This document shows positions 23,850 through 35,073 of a DNA stretch of 64,000 nucleotides, in pieces. This DNA comes from Bufo bufo. Taxonomy: Eukaryota; Chordata; Amphibia; Anura; Bufonidae. A model generated the notes under the pieces. It ran no database searches. It saw only the letters and a list, made by a program, of their open reading frames with translations, and had not been told where the DNA came from. Each line of letters starts with the position of its first letter. Positions within the stretch are counted from its first letter, which is position 1. The stretch spans positions 405,212,565 through 405,276,564 of the forward strand of contig NC_053392.1 in assembly GCF_905171765.1 (NCBI RefSeq). The letters are read 5' to 3'. A program made the position numbers and the translations under genes.

Positions 23850-24541
23850 TGTCACGGGGTTCCGAAGGTGCACTCGGTCCCCCATTGCCCGCAGACCTGT
23901 TGCTTAGCTTTTGGAATGAGGTTCTGTGTTTGACCTCATTCCCAGGGTGGCTTTACTAGCTGGGTGGCTCCCTGCTCCTAGTCTGCCTTGAGCGCCGAGC
24001 TGATCACTCGGTGTTCGACTGGTTGGTCTGTCGGTCATGTGACGCTGGCCACGTCACATGACCCTCACTCCCCACTATAAATACAGGCAGCCTGCTGGCT
24101 ACAGGTTGCCTGTTAATTTCTAGGTTCCTGGCTATTTGTTGGACTGCTGAATACTTACCTGATCCTTTTCCCTGACCATCCTTTTGCCTGCTCCTCCTGT
24201 ACTGCGCATCCGTCCTGGTATTGTGACCTCGGCTCCCACCTGACTACTCTCTTAGGACTCCTCTTGTACTTCTCTGCTCTCCTGGTATTTGACCCCGGCT
24301 TCTCCTGACCATTTTTTGCTTAATCCTTTGTACTGCGTAGCTCTCTTGGTTCTGACCCGGTCCGTTCATGTTCCGTATTTTGTCTTGTCTGTCTTCCCTG
24401 CACATATCCTAAGTTAGGGACTGTCGTCCAGTTGTCCCCTGTCATCAGGACTCGTGAGGCAAGTAGGCAGGGCCAGGGGTGAGGGTGGAGCGCAGTGGTC
24501 ACTATCCTTTCCCCTGTGTGTGTGTGGACGTGACCGTTACA
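23850..24541 (+). repeat. 5' LTR of chromovirus 1
   Basis: 692 bp, TGTCACGGGG to CGTTACA. Contains a TATA box at 24076 and an inferred transcript start near 24108. Differs from the 3' LTR at a handful of transitions, including CACGG versus CATGG in the first bases. Confidence 0.95.
24076..24117 (+). promoter_or_regulatory. LTR core promoter and self-primer sequence of chromovirus 1
   Basis: TATAAATA at 24076-24083, preceded by CACGTCACATGACC, which has E-box and CRE-like words. The decamer GCCTGTTAAT at 24108-24117 begins 32 bp after the TATA start, where an RNA polymerase II transcript would begin. It is the exact reverse complement of the primer-binding site at 24543-24552. Confidence 0.75.
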
Positions 24542-24542
24542 G

Positions 24543-24552
24543 ATTAACAGGC
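24543..24552 (+). promoter_or_regulatory. Primer-binding site, complementary to the element's own 5' RNA end
   Basis: ATTAACAGGC, one base after the 5' LTR. It pairs perfectly over 10 nt with the predicted first bases of the element's RNA (GCCTGTTAAT at 24108). This is the arrangement known for Tf1-type self-primed retrotransposons. I recognise no tRNA 3'-end complement here, such as one starting with TGG. Confidence 0.75.
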
Positions 24553-24569
24553 CGAATAACTACTGTATC

Positions 24570-27500
24570 ATGAATCCGCTTACTACCCTGACTGACCATG
24601 TCTCTAGCTTGACACAGGTGGTGCAGGAGCTAGGAGAGAAACTCCGTTCTTTTGAGATAGGGCAAGGTTCTTCCACTCCTCTGCCCTACAGTCCACATTT
24701 TGAACCCCAGATCAAGCTCCCAGAACCCTTTTCTGGAGACTGGAAGAGGTTTCTCTCCTTTAAGGAGAGTTGCAAACTCTACTTCCGTTTGCGCCCCGTG
24801 TCCTCCGGTCCCGAGAGCCAACGCGTGGGGATTATCATTTCTCTTCTACAGGATGATCCCCAGGCCTGGGCATTCTCGTTACCTCCTGGGGCCAGTTGTC
24901 TGACTTCTGTGGAGGTTTTTTTTCAGGCCCTGGGTACCCTCTATGACGAACCAGACAGGGCCCTGTTAGCCGAGATGGCTCTTAGGGCACTGGTTCAGGG
25001 CCATCTCCCTGCAGAGGAGTATGGCACCCAATTCAGACGGTGGTGTGTCCCCTCAGGATGGAATGAACCAGCCCTGAAGAGTCAGTTTAGGTCTGGTCTG
25101 TCTAATAATTTAAAAGATCTATTAGTCAGTTATCAAATTCCAGAGACCTTAGAGGAGATGATGACCCTAGTTGTCCGACTTGACCGACGAGTTAGAGAGA
25201 GACGACAAGAACGACAGTTCTGTTCTCAGATGGTGTTCCAGCCAGAGGCCTTTTCCAGGGACAACACTGAGGCCTCCACCGAGGAACCCATGCAGGTTGG
25301 CATGACCCGGGGTAATCTTCCTCGCAGACGCGGAGAGTGCTTCTAATGTGGAGATCCTGGCCATTGGATCAACAAGTGTCCTAAGAGGGTCCTCTCTGAC
25401 AAATCTCCTAAGGCAAGACAACCTAAAGACCAGGTACACCCTGATTTTTCTAAATATAAGCTTTTGGTACCCTTAACAATTTCTCTGGGGGTTAATAAGT
25501 GGCCGGGTAAGGCCTTTATTGATTCCGGTTCAGCGGCCATCTTTATTGACTTTGAATTTGCAAGTAAATTGGGTATTCCAATGTTTGCTTTACCTACACC
25601 TATCCATGTCATGGCTATTGATGTTACTCCCCTGATGGGTGGTACGGTGAGGTCATGTACCTCTGAAATTTCTCTGACCGTGGGTGTGTACCACTCCGAG
25701 AGATGTTCTCTTTTAGTCCTGGAGAACCTACCGGTTGAGGTGGTACTTGGGTTGCCTTGGCTCCGTTTACATAACCCCACAATTGATTGGTCCAAAGGAG
25801 AGTTGGTGAAATGGGGACCTAAGTGTGACTCATGCTTGTCCGTGGTCCAGGCTGGGGTTTCAGTAAGGTCTAATACATTACCCTCAGTTATTAAAGAATT
25901 TTCTGATGTATTCTCATCCCCTACTCCAGAGGTTCTACCCCCCCATAGACCTTATGATTGCTCCATAGAGCTAATAGAGGGTGCCGAATTTCCTAAAGGG
26001 CGAATTTATAATCTTTCAGGGCCCGAACGCAAGGCTATGGAAGATTATATTAAGGAGAGCCTTGCTAAAGGGCATATTAGACCTTCAGTCTCTCCTATGG
26101 GAGCAGGGTTTTTCTTTGTTAAAAAGAAGGATGGTGGTCTTAGGCCTTGTATTGATTACCGGAGATTGAATAAGATCACTGTCCAAAATAGTTACTCTCT
26201 CCCATTGATTCCAGATTTATTTAACCAGGTTCTGGGGGCAACCTGGTTTTCCAAGATTGACCTGAAAGGGGCATACAATCTAATCCGAATCAAGGAGGGA
26301 GACGAATGGAAGACAGCGTTCAATACTCCGATAGGACACTTTGAATATCAGGTGATGCCTTTTGGACTCAGCAATGCCCCAGCTGTGTTCCAAAACTTAA
26401 TGAACGATATTCTCAGGGAGTTCTTAGGTAAATTTATTATTGTCTATCTTGACGACATTTTGATATTCTCTCCAGATTTCGAATCTCATGTGTCTCATGT
26501 CAAACAAGTATTAGAGGTGTTGAGGGAGAACCAGCTATCCGCTAAGCAAGAGAAATGTGTCTTTGGTGTACAGGAGATACTGTCTCTAGGGCATGTTTTG
26601 ACTCCTCACGCCTTTAAGATGGATCCTGGTAAGGTTTTAGCAATTAAGGAATGGATAAGGCCTTCATCCTTAAAGGCTTTACAACGGTTTTTGGGTTTCG
26701 CTAATTACTATCGTAAATTTATCATGAATTTTTCTGTAATTGCTAAGCCATTGACCGACCTTACGAAGAAAGTGGCGGATTTGGAGAATTAGTCTACCAA
26801 GGCCATCTCTTCATTTGAAACCTTAAAAAAGGCATTTAGTAGCGCTCCCATTCTGATCCAGCCTGATCAGGAGAAACCTTTTATTGTGGAGGTGGATGCG
26901 TCCGAGGATGGAGCAGGAGCAGTCCTTTCACAAGGTCCTGCTAGCCTCACTAACCTAAGACCGTGTGCCTTCTTCTCCAGGAAATTCTCTCCCATGGAGA
27001 GAAACTACGACATAGGGAATAGGGAGCTGCTGGCTATTAAATGGGCATTTGAGGAGTGGAGGCATTTTTTGGAGGGGGCAAGGCATCGAGTAACTGATGT
27101 CACTGATCATAAAAACCTAATGTTTCTCGAGTCAGCTAAGAGGTTGAATCCCCGACAAGCCAGATGGGCTCTGTTTTTTACCCGTTTTGATTTCTCCATT
27201 ACGTTCAGGCCGGGAAGTAAAAATGTGAAAGCAGACGCATTATCTCGAAGCTTCCATGCTTTTCAACCCACTGAGACGCCGCCTGAATCCATCCTACCAA
27301 CAAACATCTTCTTAGCAGCTCTAATCCAGGATATCTCGGCTCGCATTAAGGCTGAACAACATCTGGCACCGGCATCCACCCCAACAGATAAGTTGTTTGT
27401 TCCCGTACAATTTCGTCTCCAGCTGTTGGGGGAGTGTCACGATTCTGCCTTTTGTGGACATCCGGCTGTTGAGGGCACTAAGGATCTGGTTTCTAGATCT

Positions 27501-28781
27501 TATTGGTGGCCCACTCTGACCAGGGATGTTAAGTCCTACGTGTCAGCCTGTGAGGTTTGTGCCAGGTCTAAGACACCTAGGACTCGCCCTGCTGGTAACC
27601 TACGACCCCTACTTATTCCCAGTAGACCCTGGTCCCATATCTCGATGGACTTTATAACTGACCTACCGCTGGCGGAGGGTAAGACTGTGGTTTGGGTAGT
27701 GGTCGATAGATTTAGCAAAATGGTTCATTTCATTCCCCTGTCTAAACTTCCGAATGCTAAAACCCTGGCGTCTATTTTTGTGAGAGAGATTGTTCGTTTA
27801 CATGGCATCCCGGAAAATATTGTTTCTGACAGGGGTGTGCAGTTTGTGTCCAAATTCTGGAGGGCCTTCTGTCAAAGATGTAAAATTTCATTGTCTTTTT
27901 CTTCCGCCTACCATCCTGAGAGTAATGGGCAGACTGAACGCCTTAATCAGTCTGTGGAACAATTCTTGAGGTTGTATGTTGCTGATGACCAGCAATTATG
28001 GGTCAAATTCCTTCCGTTGGCTGAATTTGCTTTGAATAACCGTGTCAATTCTTCCGCTGGGGTCTCCCCTTTCTTTTGTAACCATGGTTTTCATCCCCGT
28101 TTTCATTCTGGGTCGTCCGTCTCCTCCTCTAACCCTGAAGCGGATAAACTCTCCTCCGAACTGTGCACAGTTTGGGCCCGGGTTCAATCAAACCTAGAAA
28201 AGGCTTAATGTTCTCAAAAACTCAAGGCCGATAGGAGACGTTCAAGGGGGGTAAACTTTCAGGTTGGGGATAAAGTATGGTTGTCCTCCAAGAATCTATC
28301 TCTCAAGGTAACTTCTAAAAAATTTGCTCCTCGTTTTATTGGACCATATAAGATCACGGAAGTGATTAACCCGGTATCTTTTAGGTTGGAGCTGCCTGAG
28401 TCATTCCACATTCATAATGTGTTCCATAAATCTCTGCTTAAAAAATATTTTGAACCAGTAGTACCATCAAAAGCCTCGCCTCCGCCGGTTCTTGTTAATG
28501 ATGCTGTCGAGTATGTGGTGTCTAAAATAGTGGATGTCAGGAAGGTGCGTAATTCCTTGCAGTACCTGATTCACTGGAAGGGGTATGGACCTGAAGAGAG
28601 ATCTTGGGTACCTGCCAGGGAGGTTCATGCTCCTAGACTTGTTCGTAAATTTCATTTAGAACACCCTGAAAACCCATCGCCTGAAGTCTTGGGTCCGGTG
28701 GCCCCTCGTAAAAGGGGGGGTACTGTCATGGGGTTCCGAAGGTGCACTCGGTCCCCCATTGCCCGCAGACCTGTTGCTTAG
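24570..28781 (+). pseudogene. gag-pro-pol of chromovirus 1, one frame with three stops
   Basis: 1404 codons in one frame without a frameshift. The gag capsid-like region has a CCHC knuckle (C-F-stop-C-G-D-P-G-H, codons about 257-270). Protease: [26 protein letters not shown] and [10 protein letters not shown] (near 26445). RNase H: EVDASEDGAG, NRELLAI, TDHKNL. Integrase: zinc site with CEVCARSK, then SMDFITDL, IVSDRGVQF and the Glu in NGQTERLNQ. Chromodomain: about 28506-28625, with [13 protein letters not shown]. Stops are TAA at 25344 (inside the zinc knuckle), TAG at 26790 (between RT and RNase H) and TAA at 28206 (after integrase). The frame ends at 28779-28781, 57 bp inside the 3' LTR. 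Confidence 0.93.
28710..28720 (+). promoter_or_regulatory. Polypurine tract of chromovirus 1
   Basis: AAAAGGGGGGG, three bases before the 3' LTR. This is the usual place for plus-strand DNA priming. It also encodes the Lys-Arg-Gly-Gly end of the polyprotein. Confidence 0.8.
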
Positions 28782-29415
28782 CTTTTGGAATGAGGTTCTG
28801 TGTTTGACCTCATTCCCAGGGCGGCTTTACTAGCTGGGTGGCTCCCTGCTCCTAGTCTGCTTTGAGCGCCGAGCTGATCACTCGGTGCTCGACTGGTTGG
28901 TCTGTCGGTCATGTGACGCTGGCCACGTCACATGACCCTCACTCCCCACTATAAATACAGGCAGCCTGCTGGCTACAGGTTGCCTGTTAATTTCTAGGTT
29001 CCTGACTATTTGTTGGACTGCTGAATACTTACCTGATCCTGTTCCCTGACCATCCTTTTGCCTGCTCCTTCTGTACTGCGCATCCGTCCTGGTATTGTGA
29101 CCTCGGCTCCCACCTGACTACTCTCTTAGGACTCCTCTTGTACTTCTCTGCTCTCCTGGTATTTGACCCCGGCTTCTCCTGACCATTCTTTGCTTAATCC
29201 TTTGTACTGCGTAGCTCTCTTGGTTCTGACCCGGTCCGTTCATGTTCCGTATTTTGTCTTGTCTGTCTTCCCTGCACATATCCTAAGTTAGGGACTGTCG
29301 TCCAGTTGTCCCCTGTCATCAGGACTTGTGAGGCAAGTAGGCAGGGCCAGGGGTGAGGGTGGAGCGCAGTGGTCACTATCCTTTCCCCTGTGTGTGTGTG
29401 GACGTGACCGTTACA
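28724..29415 (+). repeat. 3' LTR of chromovirus 1
   Basis: 692 bp, TGTCATGGGG to CGTTACA, same length as the 5' LTR. Followed by the second TGTAG target copy. The first 58 bp are read in frame as the polyprotein C-terminus. Confidence 0.95.
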
Positions 29416-30299
29416 TGTAGTCAATGATTCCTATTCAGAATGGTCCCAGGTTATAAGTGGTGTACCCCAAGGTTCAATGCTGGGCTCTTTATTATTTAAT
29501 TTATTTATTTATTAATGATATTGAGGAGGGGATTATTAGCACCATATCTATTTTTGCAGATTAGCTGTGTAAAACTGTACAGTCTATGGAACATGTCCAT
29601 AAACTTCAAGCTGACTTGAACACAGTGATTGGGCATCAACTTGGCAAATGAGGTTCAATGTGGACAAATGTAAAGTTCTGCATCTTGGTAGTAATAATCT
29701 CTGTGCTTCATATGTTCTAGGTGATGTAGCATTGGAAAAGTTACTTATAAATAAGGATTTTGGTGTCCCTATGGATGAATTGAATTTATTTAGTCTTGAG
29801 AAGATATATCTAAGGAGGGACATGATTAACCTATACAAATATATAAATGGGCCATGCAAAAAATACGGTGAAAAGCTGTTCCATGTAAAATGCGCTTAAA
29901 AGACAAAGGTGCACTGCCTCCGATCTCTGATTGGAGAGGAAAAAGTTCAGTCTCAGGAAGCATCAAATCTTCTTTACTGTAAGAACTGTGAAGCTGTGGA
30001 ATAGACTTCCTCGGAACGTGGTCACTGCAGGAACAGTAGACAGTTTAAAAATGGGTTTAGACGAATTTATAAAAGTAAAAACATTAATGCTTATAAAAAA
30101 AAGTGTAGAAATCTGAGTCTCAATTCCTTTTGGGATTCTCATCCCCACCTATCCCTTGGTTGAACTTGATGGACATATGTCTTTTTTCAACCGTATTAAC
30201 TATGTAACTATGTTGTCCTTTTCATACCCATAGTACTCGAGTGTACAAAGTAAGTTATCTTGTAGGATAGCTCAGCATTGAGACCATCATCGATCCTGA

Positions 30300-30800
30300 T
30301 CAAGTATCCAACTCATTTGGCTGTGAAACAATCCCATATCAGGCTTCATCCACCGAACTTGACAGTTCCCTCAATTTCTCGATCCTTTGGCCCCGTTTCC
30401 TTGTTTCTTTCAGACCCATTTGCACCCATCAGTCTATTAACTTTTCTCTCATCGCTCCAAATGACCTTTTCCAATCTTCTACTATTTGTACTTTTTTGTA
30501 AACTTGAGTCAACACTTCTTATGACGATATTAAAGTCAAGGCTTCTTCACCTTTTTTTGCACCACAATTCCAGGCTAGTGTAATGTGAATCGCACAGTGC
30601 TTGCATGGACGTCTGTGATCTCACTATTACAAATCATACTATGAGCCACCTCCACTGCTGTGTTTGTTGTGCCAGAACTGATAGACCTTGTGATGAGCCG
30701 ACTTGTTGACTCTGATATTTTGCCTGGATGTCTACCTCTTTGAAATGGATGGACGGAAAACAGTAACAATGAAGTTACACAACAAGAATTTGCATAACTA
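30300..30800 (-). pseudogene. Tc1 transposase N-terminal half
   Basis: The DNA-binding half of the same Tc1 gene. On the minus strand it has a Lys/Arg-Gly-Arg-His-Pro-Gly block followed by SSGTTNTAVEVA and VHASTVRFTL, a typical second helix-turn-helix of Tc1 proteins. Downstream codons (30270-30570) continue toward the catalytic core with frame changes. Its gene partner is at 23196-23697. Confidence 0.7.
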
Positions 30801-31171
30801 ATCATATGCTAAATAGTTGCAAGTCCAATTTATGTATGAGATACGCAAGATCATTGTCTATATAATGATGGCAGTCTCACATTGGGACCTGTAGTGGATG
30901 GTGATATATAGAGCCTGAAAGTCAAAAGTTCAAAGCATTTTTAGCCTTTTACTTTTTAGTAAAGATATTTTTATTTAGGGAGATCTACACTTATGAAAGT
31001 TTTCCCTATGAGTTCTCTGAAGCTGTTAACAGATTGGTGTTGCCAAGAAGTCTACTTTTCTGTTGTTTAATCCTTACAAAGAAGAACCCTTTTCACTTGG
31101 AGTGCAAACATCTTTGTATTTTACTGCAGACTAATTTTTGTCCCATATAAACCAGCCAGTGCCAGAGACCC

Positions 31172-31306
31172 GTGTAAAGTAGAACTGGCTTAGTTACCCA
31201 TAGCAACCAGTCATATTCCACCATTCATTTTTCACAGCTCCTTTGGAAAATGAAAGGTGGAATCTGATTGATTGCTATAGGCAACTAAGCCAGTTCTATT
31301 TTACAC
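31172..31306. mobile_element. 135-bp foldback MITE
   Basis: A near-perfect palindrome. The left arm reads GTGTAAAGTAGAACTGGC, TTAGTTACCCATAGCAACC and ATTCCACCATTCATTTTTC. The right arm is its inverse, ending AAGCCAGTTCTATTTTACAC. The turn is around CAGCTCCTTTGGAAAATG. No coding capacity. Confidence 0.8.
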
Positions 31307-32475
31307 CAGTTTGATAAATCGCCCCCTTAGTATTTAGCTATTATTGAACACAGTTTATAGTTTATATCACAGCTTCATAAATTTCAGCTACTTATGCAGT
31401 ACAGAATAATGTGTAAAAGGGTTTAGAATTCAGGATTCATCCTTGTCAATAAACCTTCATAGAGACACAAAAATAAGAAGATGCATAGACCTCCTAAATG
31501 TGTAGAGTAATTCTGATTCCGTTTGTCCATGGTCGGCTAGTATAAATAACAGCATTGTGTCCTTTAGTGACTTGCCTTGTCTGTGTTGTATTATAACTTA
31601 GATAACACTTAAAGTAACATTCAAGTCTTAATTCAATGTAAAAATGACTTTCTCCCAGAGAACATAATACAGCCTCTGCATCTCTTGTTTGCTTTGTGAG
31701 AAAAGTACATCAAGTATTACCTCACTTGGAAACAGTATCTTTTATAGATAATACTATATGTTGATTTATTAGTGAATGTGATCTGTTGGAAGCTTTTACT
31801 ATATCATCATAAAACAACACTCTCCAAGTACATTAAGCTGAGTAATTGTGCCGCTTCTCCCGTTGCTGAATATTGAAGTATATTTAGGTAGTTTCACATC
31901 TCTGGTAAACAGAAAGAGACATTATTCTGAGCAGAAATAAATAAATAAGCCAAATAAACGAAACTTGATTATGTCTGTGATTGAATAAGATATCATTTTG
32001 TGGAATAAAGCAAACCAGTATGCATGGCACATGTCCTGAATTTTTAAAAGCAGGTGTCAGAAGAGTCTTAATGAAACATGTTTTGCATGAATTTCTAATT
32101 CAACGATTGCTGATTTGAAATCCTATAAATTGTAGAATGGTTCAGAAAATGCCAAATCTGCTATTACATCTGTCCTTGTAATTCAGGAACTAGCAAAATC
32201 ATTCTGCCACAAGATGTAATACATCTCTTGGTGTAATATCCTGCAGTGCTATATTTTAGTTTTTCTTTCTATAATTCTCATACTGATGTTTCTATGTACA
32301 TTTAAGTAATATTAATAATCATGACTGCTTCTTTGTTATTAGGCTGACATTTTCCTTTCTTTCATCAGCTGCTCAAAGCAATACAGCCAAAATTTGACAT
32401 TATATCACACCATCCATACTATATATTATTATATGGAATAAGTGGAGCATATCATACTTTTTAAACCAATTTTAA

Positions 32476-32718
32476 AGGGGTTATTTACATTTTTCTTACA
32501 CATGATCTATCCTTTGGATAGGTCACCAGCATCTAATCGGTGTCATTGGCGCTTGCAGTAGTGCCACTGCCTTCTTGCTGCTTCCTGCAGACCAGTGACA
32601 TCACAACTATGCCATGTGGCCTGGGCTTTGCTCAGCCCTATTGAAATGAATGACTAATCAGATGCTCATGACCTATCCAAAGGATAGATCCTCTTTATGA
32701 AAAAGGTAAAGAACCCCT
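32476..32718. mobile_element. TTAA-type MITE (243 bp)
   Basis: Flanked by TTAA (32472-32475) and TTGA (32719-32722), one mismatch. Inverted ends are AGGGGTTATTTAC and AGGGGTTCTTTAC. Inner inverted repeats carry CTATCCTTTGGATAGGTCA and its inverse. Confidence 0.75.
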
Positions 32719-33339
32719 TTGAAGCTAGAAGTAGGTTTCAGATAACAGAACTGAGCTGGAAATAATGAAACACATATATAATGTATATTAGTACAGAGAC
32801 ACACAGGACCAGCTCTTCTGGCCAGCTCAATTTCAAAATCTCTAACCCATCAAGAATGTCTAGGACTTGATAGGGAGATGGGTGGGAGATAGTAACTCAA
32901 TATGCAGTAGCCTTCCAATCTAAAATTTTCTGGCAGATCCCAACAAAAACAATCAGTCTACAAAACTCTTTGGCTCTCAATGAACATTTTGTTTCAAGCA
33001 CATCTAAGAATTGAGAATGAGTGCACTCTACCAGAAATGTGGCAGAAATTATGGAAATATCTGAGTGGCTGGCACTCCGCTTTGGAGTTTTAGCTTGATG
33101 TTCACATAGTTCTCATTCACTGCTATGGGAGTTACAGAAACAGTGAAGCACTGGCTGAATAAATGTTAATTTACAATTCCAAAAAAAGAAATGACATGGA
33201 TGGCACATACACAAGCACAGGGGCGGACTGACCGGTCGGGCCCGCCGCAGCTGTGCTAAAGAGTTTTTTTTCACCGCCTATTTCGCGTCCCCTCGTCACG
33301 TGACCTATTCCTCCCAGTAGCCCATACATTACAGGCTTT

Positions 33340-33590
33340 TTCTAGTTGGAGGAGGCTAAAAGACCTTTTTATGATGTCACGACCACGTGATCCTGCGTGG
33401 GCGGAGTCAGTCTCCTGGGCTGGCTGTTCAGCGTGAGGAGGTAAAGGACCTGTGATGATGTCAAGACCATGTGATCCTGTGTGGGAGGAGTCAGGCTCAC
33501 AGGCTGTGCAACTGGAGGAGGTAAAGGACCTGTGATGCTGTCGCTACCCTGTGATGCTGTATGGGCGAAGTCAAGTGAGATTCCCTAGGT
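33340..33590. repeat. Three degenerate ~90-bp tandem units
   Basis: Units share GGAGGAGGTAAAGGACCTG or a decayed version, followed by TGATGATGTCAAGACC and TGTGATCCTGTGTGGG. They lie in the left part of the hAT composite. Confidence 0.7.
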
Positions 33591-33745
33591 AAAGTCTGTG
33601 ACCAGGGCCCCACCTATGTTGCAGATCTACAACTTTCAGAATTTCTTGCCCACCAAAGACTGCCAGGACATGCTCAGAGTTTTAGCAGCAGCCTCAGAGC
33701 CACAGGTTGGAAAATATTGGTCTACAGAATTATTTATATATCTTA

Positions 33746-34511
33746 AGGCCTCTTTCACACTTGCGTTGTCCGGATCCGGCGTGTACTCCATTTGCCGGAA
33801 TTACACGCCGGATCCGGAAAAACGCAAGTGAACTGAAAGCATTTGAAGACGGATCCGTCTTCAAAATGCGTTCAGTGTTACTATGGTACCCAGGACGCTA
33901 TTAAAGTCCTGGTTGCCATAGTAGTAGTGGGGAGCGGGAGAGCAATATACTTACAGTCCGTGCGGCTCCCGGGGCGCTCCAGAATGACGTCAGAGCGCCC
34001 CATGCGCATGGATGACGTGCCATGCGATCACGTCATCCATGCGCGTGGGGCGCCCTAACGTCACTCTGGAGCGCCCCAGGAGCCGCACGGACGGTAAGTA
34101 TGCTGCTCCCCCGCTCCTCACTACACTTTACCATGGCTGCCAGGACTTTAGCGTCCCGGCAGCCATGGTAACCATTCCGAAAAAGCTAAACGTCGGATCC
34201 GGTAATGCGCCGAAACGACGTTTAGCTTAAGGCCGGATCCGGATCAATGCCTTTCAATGGGCATTAATTCCGGATCCGGCCTTGCGGCAAGTGTTCAGGA
34301 TTTTTGGCCGGAGCAAAAAGCGCAGCATGTTGCGGTATTTTCTCCGGCCAAAAAACGTTCCGGTCCGGAACTGAAGACATCCTGATGCATCCTGAACGGA
34401 TTTCTCTCCATTCAGAATGCATTAGGATAAAACTGATCAGGATTCTTCCGGCATAGAGCCCCGACGACGGAACTCTATGCCGGAAGAAAAGAACGCAAGT
34501 GTGAAAGAGCC
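33746..34511. mobile_element. Foldback MITE with CpG-rich palindromic core
   Basis: Ends are GGCCTCTTTCACACTTGCGTT and the inverse of AACGCAAGTGTGAAAGAGCC. Inner arms are inverted repeats: CCATGGTAAC-like, GGGAGCGGGAG-like, then the core 33955-34093. The core is GC-rich, with GGGGCGCTCC, a perfect CRE word TGACGTCA (33985-33992), and CACGTCATCC. ATACTTAC at 33947-33954 and GTAAGTAT at 34094-34101 border the core as outward-facing splice-donor consensus words. Confidence 0.85.
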
Positions 34512-35073
34512 ATAACTTGAACAAGTAATAGTTCATTTGGCTTCATTTGTGTCATCCTCTAGGCTCAAACTTGCTTGTCTAAAATAAATATTTTCTTTCC
34601 TTCTTGGTCTATAGTTTCTGAGTTTCTTTGTGAATGTACACTACTTGAAATATATCAAATTCCCTTTTGTCCTCTTAGTGAAATTGGCACCTCCTAACCT
34701 CCAATGGCATCAGGGATCCAACAACTTTTATATTTTAAAGGGTTGTCAATTATCCTATTAGGGTATCCTAGATTGGTCCTAGAAGGGGCCTATGTTTTGT
34801 ATGTTCATTAATTAGCACAACTGTGTGTGTCCTCCTGCCCCTTACCTCATCCTAGTGGTGGTCCCAGCCCTTCTGTACCTTGGTGCCTCCATTACAGCAC
34901 CTGTGTTACAGTGTGTCAGCCCACAGAGAGCCCTGCATACAACCTGCTGACTGTCTCCATCTAACATAAGCTTTTCCAGGGTGAGATCCACCTGAAGCTG
35001 CTCGGTTCTTTCTTTCAGCCAGATGTTCTCTGTGATTTCTGGGATCTGTCTACAGTACTCTGTGAGAGTCTGT

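Larger units (their letters stand above)
23850..29415 (+). mobile_element. Chromovirus 1: Ty3/Gypsy, Tf1/sushi-like LTR retrotransposon
   Basis: A complete 5566-bp element with 692-bp LTRs at both ends and a perfect 5-bp target duplication, TGTAG (23845-23849 and 29416-29420). The single gag-pol frame ends in a chromodomain, which assigns it to chromoviruses. Priming looks self-primed rather than tRNA-primed (see PBS). The LTRs differ at about nine sites by eye, near 98.7% identity, so it is fairly young. Three in-frame stops inactivate it. Confidence 0.95.
23699..30213 (+). mobile_element. LINE-2 of this window: CR1/L2-like fragment inside the Tc1, split by chromovirus 1
   Basis: A 5'-truncated LINE. 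The left part (23699-23849) reads ANVVPIFKKG and NYRPIGLESI of the RT domain with an internal deletion. The right part resumes at 29416 with SGVPQGSMLGSLLFNLFIND. The Asp-Asp block has a stop after IFAD near 29555. It ends with VRTVKLWNRLPRNVV (to 30116) and a 3' end of ACTATGTAACTATGTT type at about 30213. Chromovirus 1 lies between with a TGTAG duplication. It is older than chromovirus 1 and younger than the Tc1. Confidence 0.83.
22804..30960 (-). mobile_element. Tc1-like transposon, split by a LINE and a chromovirus
   Basis: The left end CACTGGCAAGCAAAAGGGTA follows TATA. The matching right end is degenerate, ...AGCCTTTTACTTTTTAG. Subterminal blocks TTTTGAACTTTTGACTTTCAGG (left, about 22832) and the inverse near 30915-30945 agree well. 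The transposase is on the minus strand: its C-terminal half lies at 23196-23697 and its N-terminal half at about 30300-30800. They are separated by a LINE that itself holds chromovirus 1. Own sequence is roughly 1.6 kb, normal for Tc1 elements. Confidence 0.82.
30961..33209. other. Mostly unique AT-rich DNA with two MITEs
   Basis: No gene recognised. A palindromic MITE (31172-31306) and a TTAA MITE (32476-32718) lie inside. The rest looks like single-copy intergenic or intronic sequence. Confidence 0.6.
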
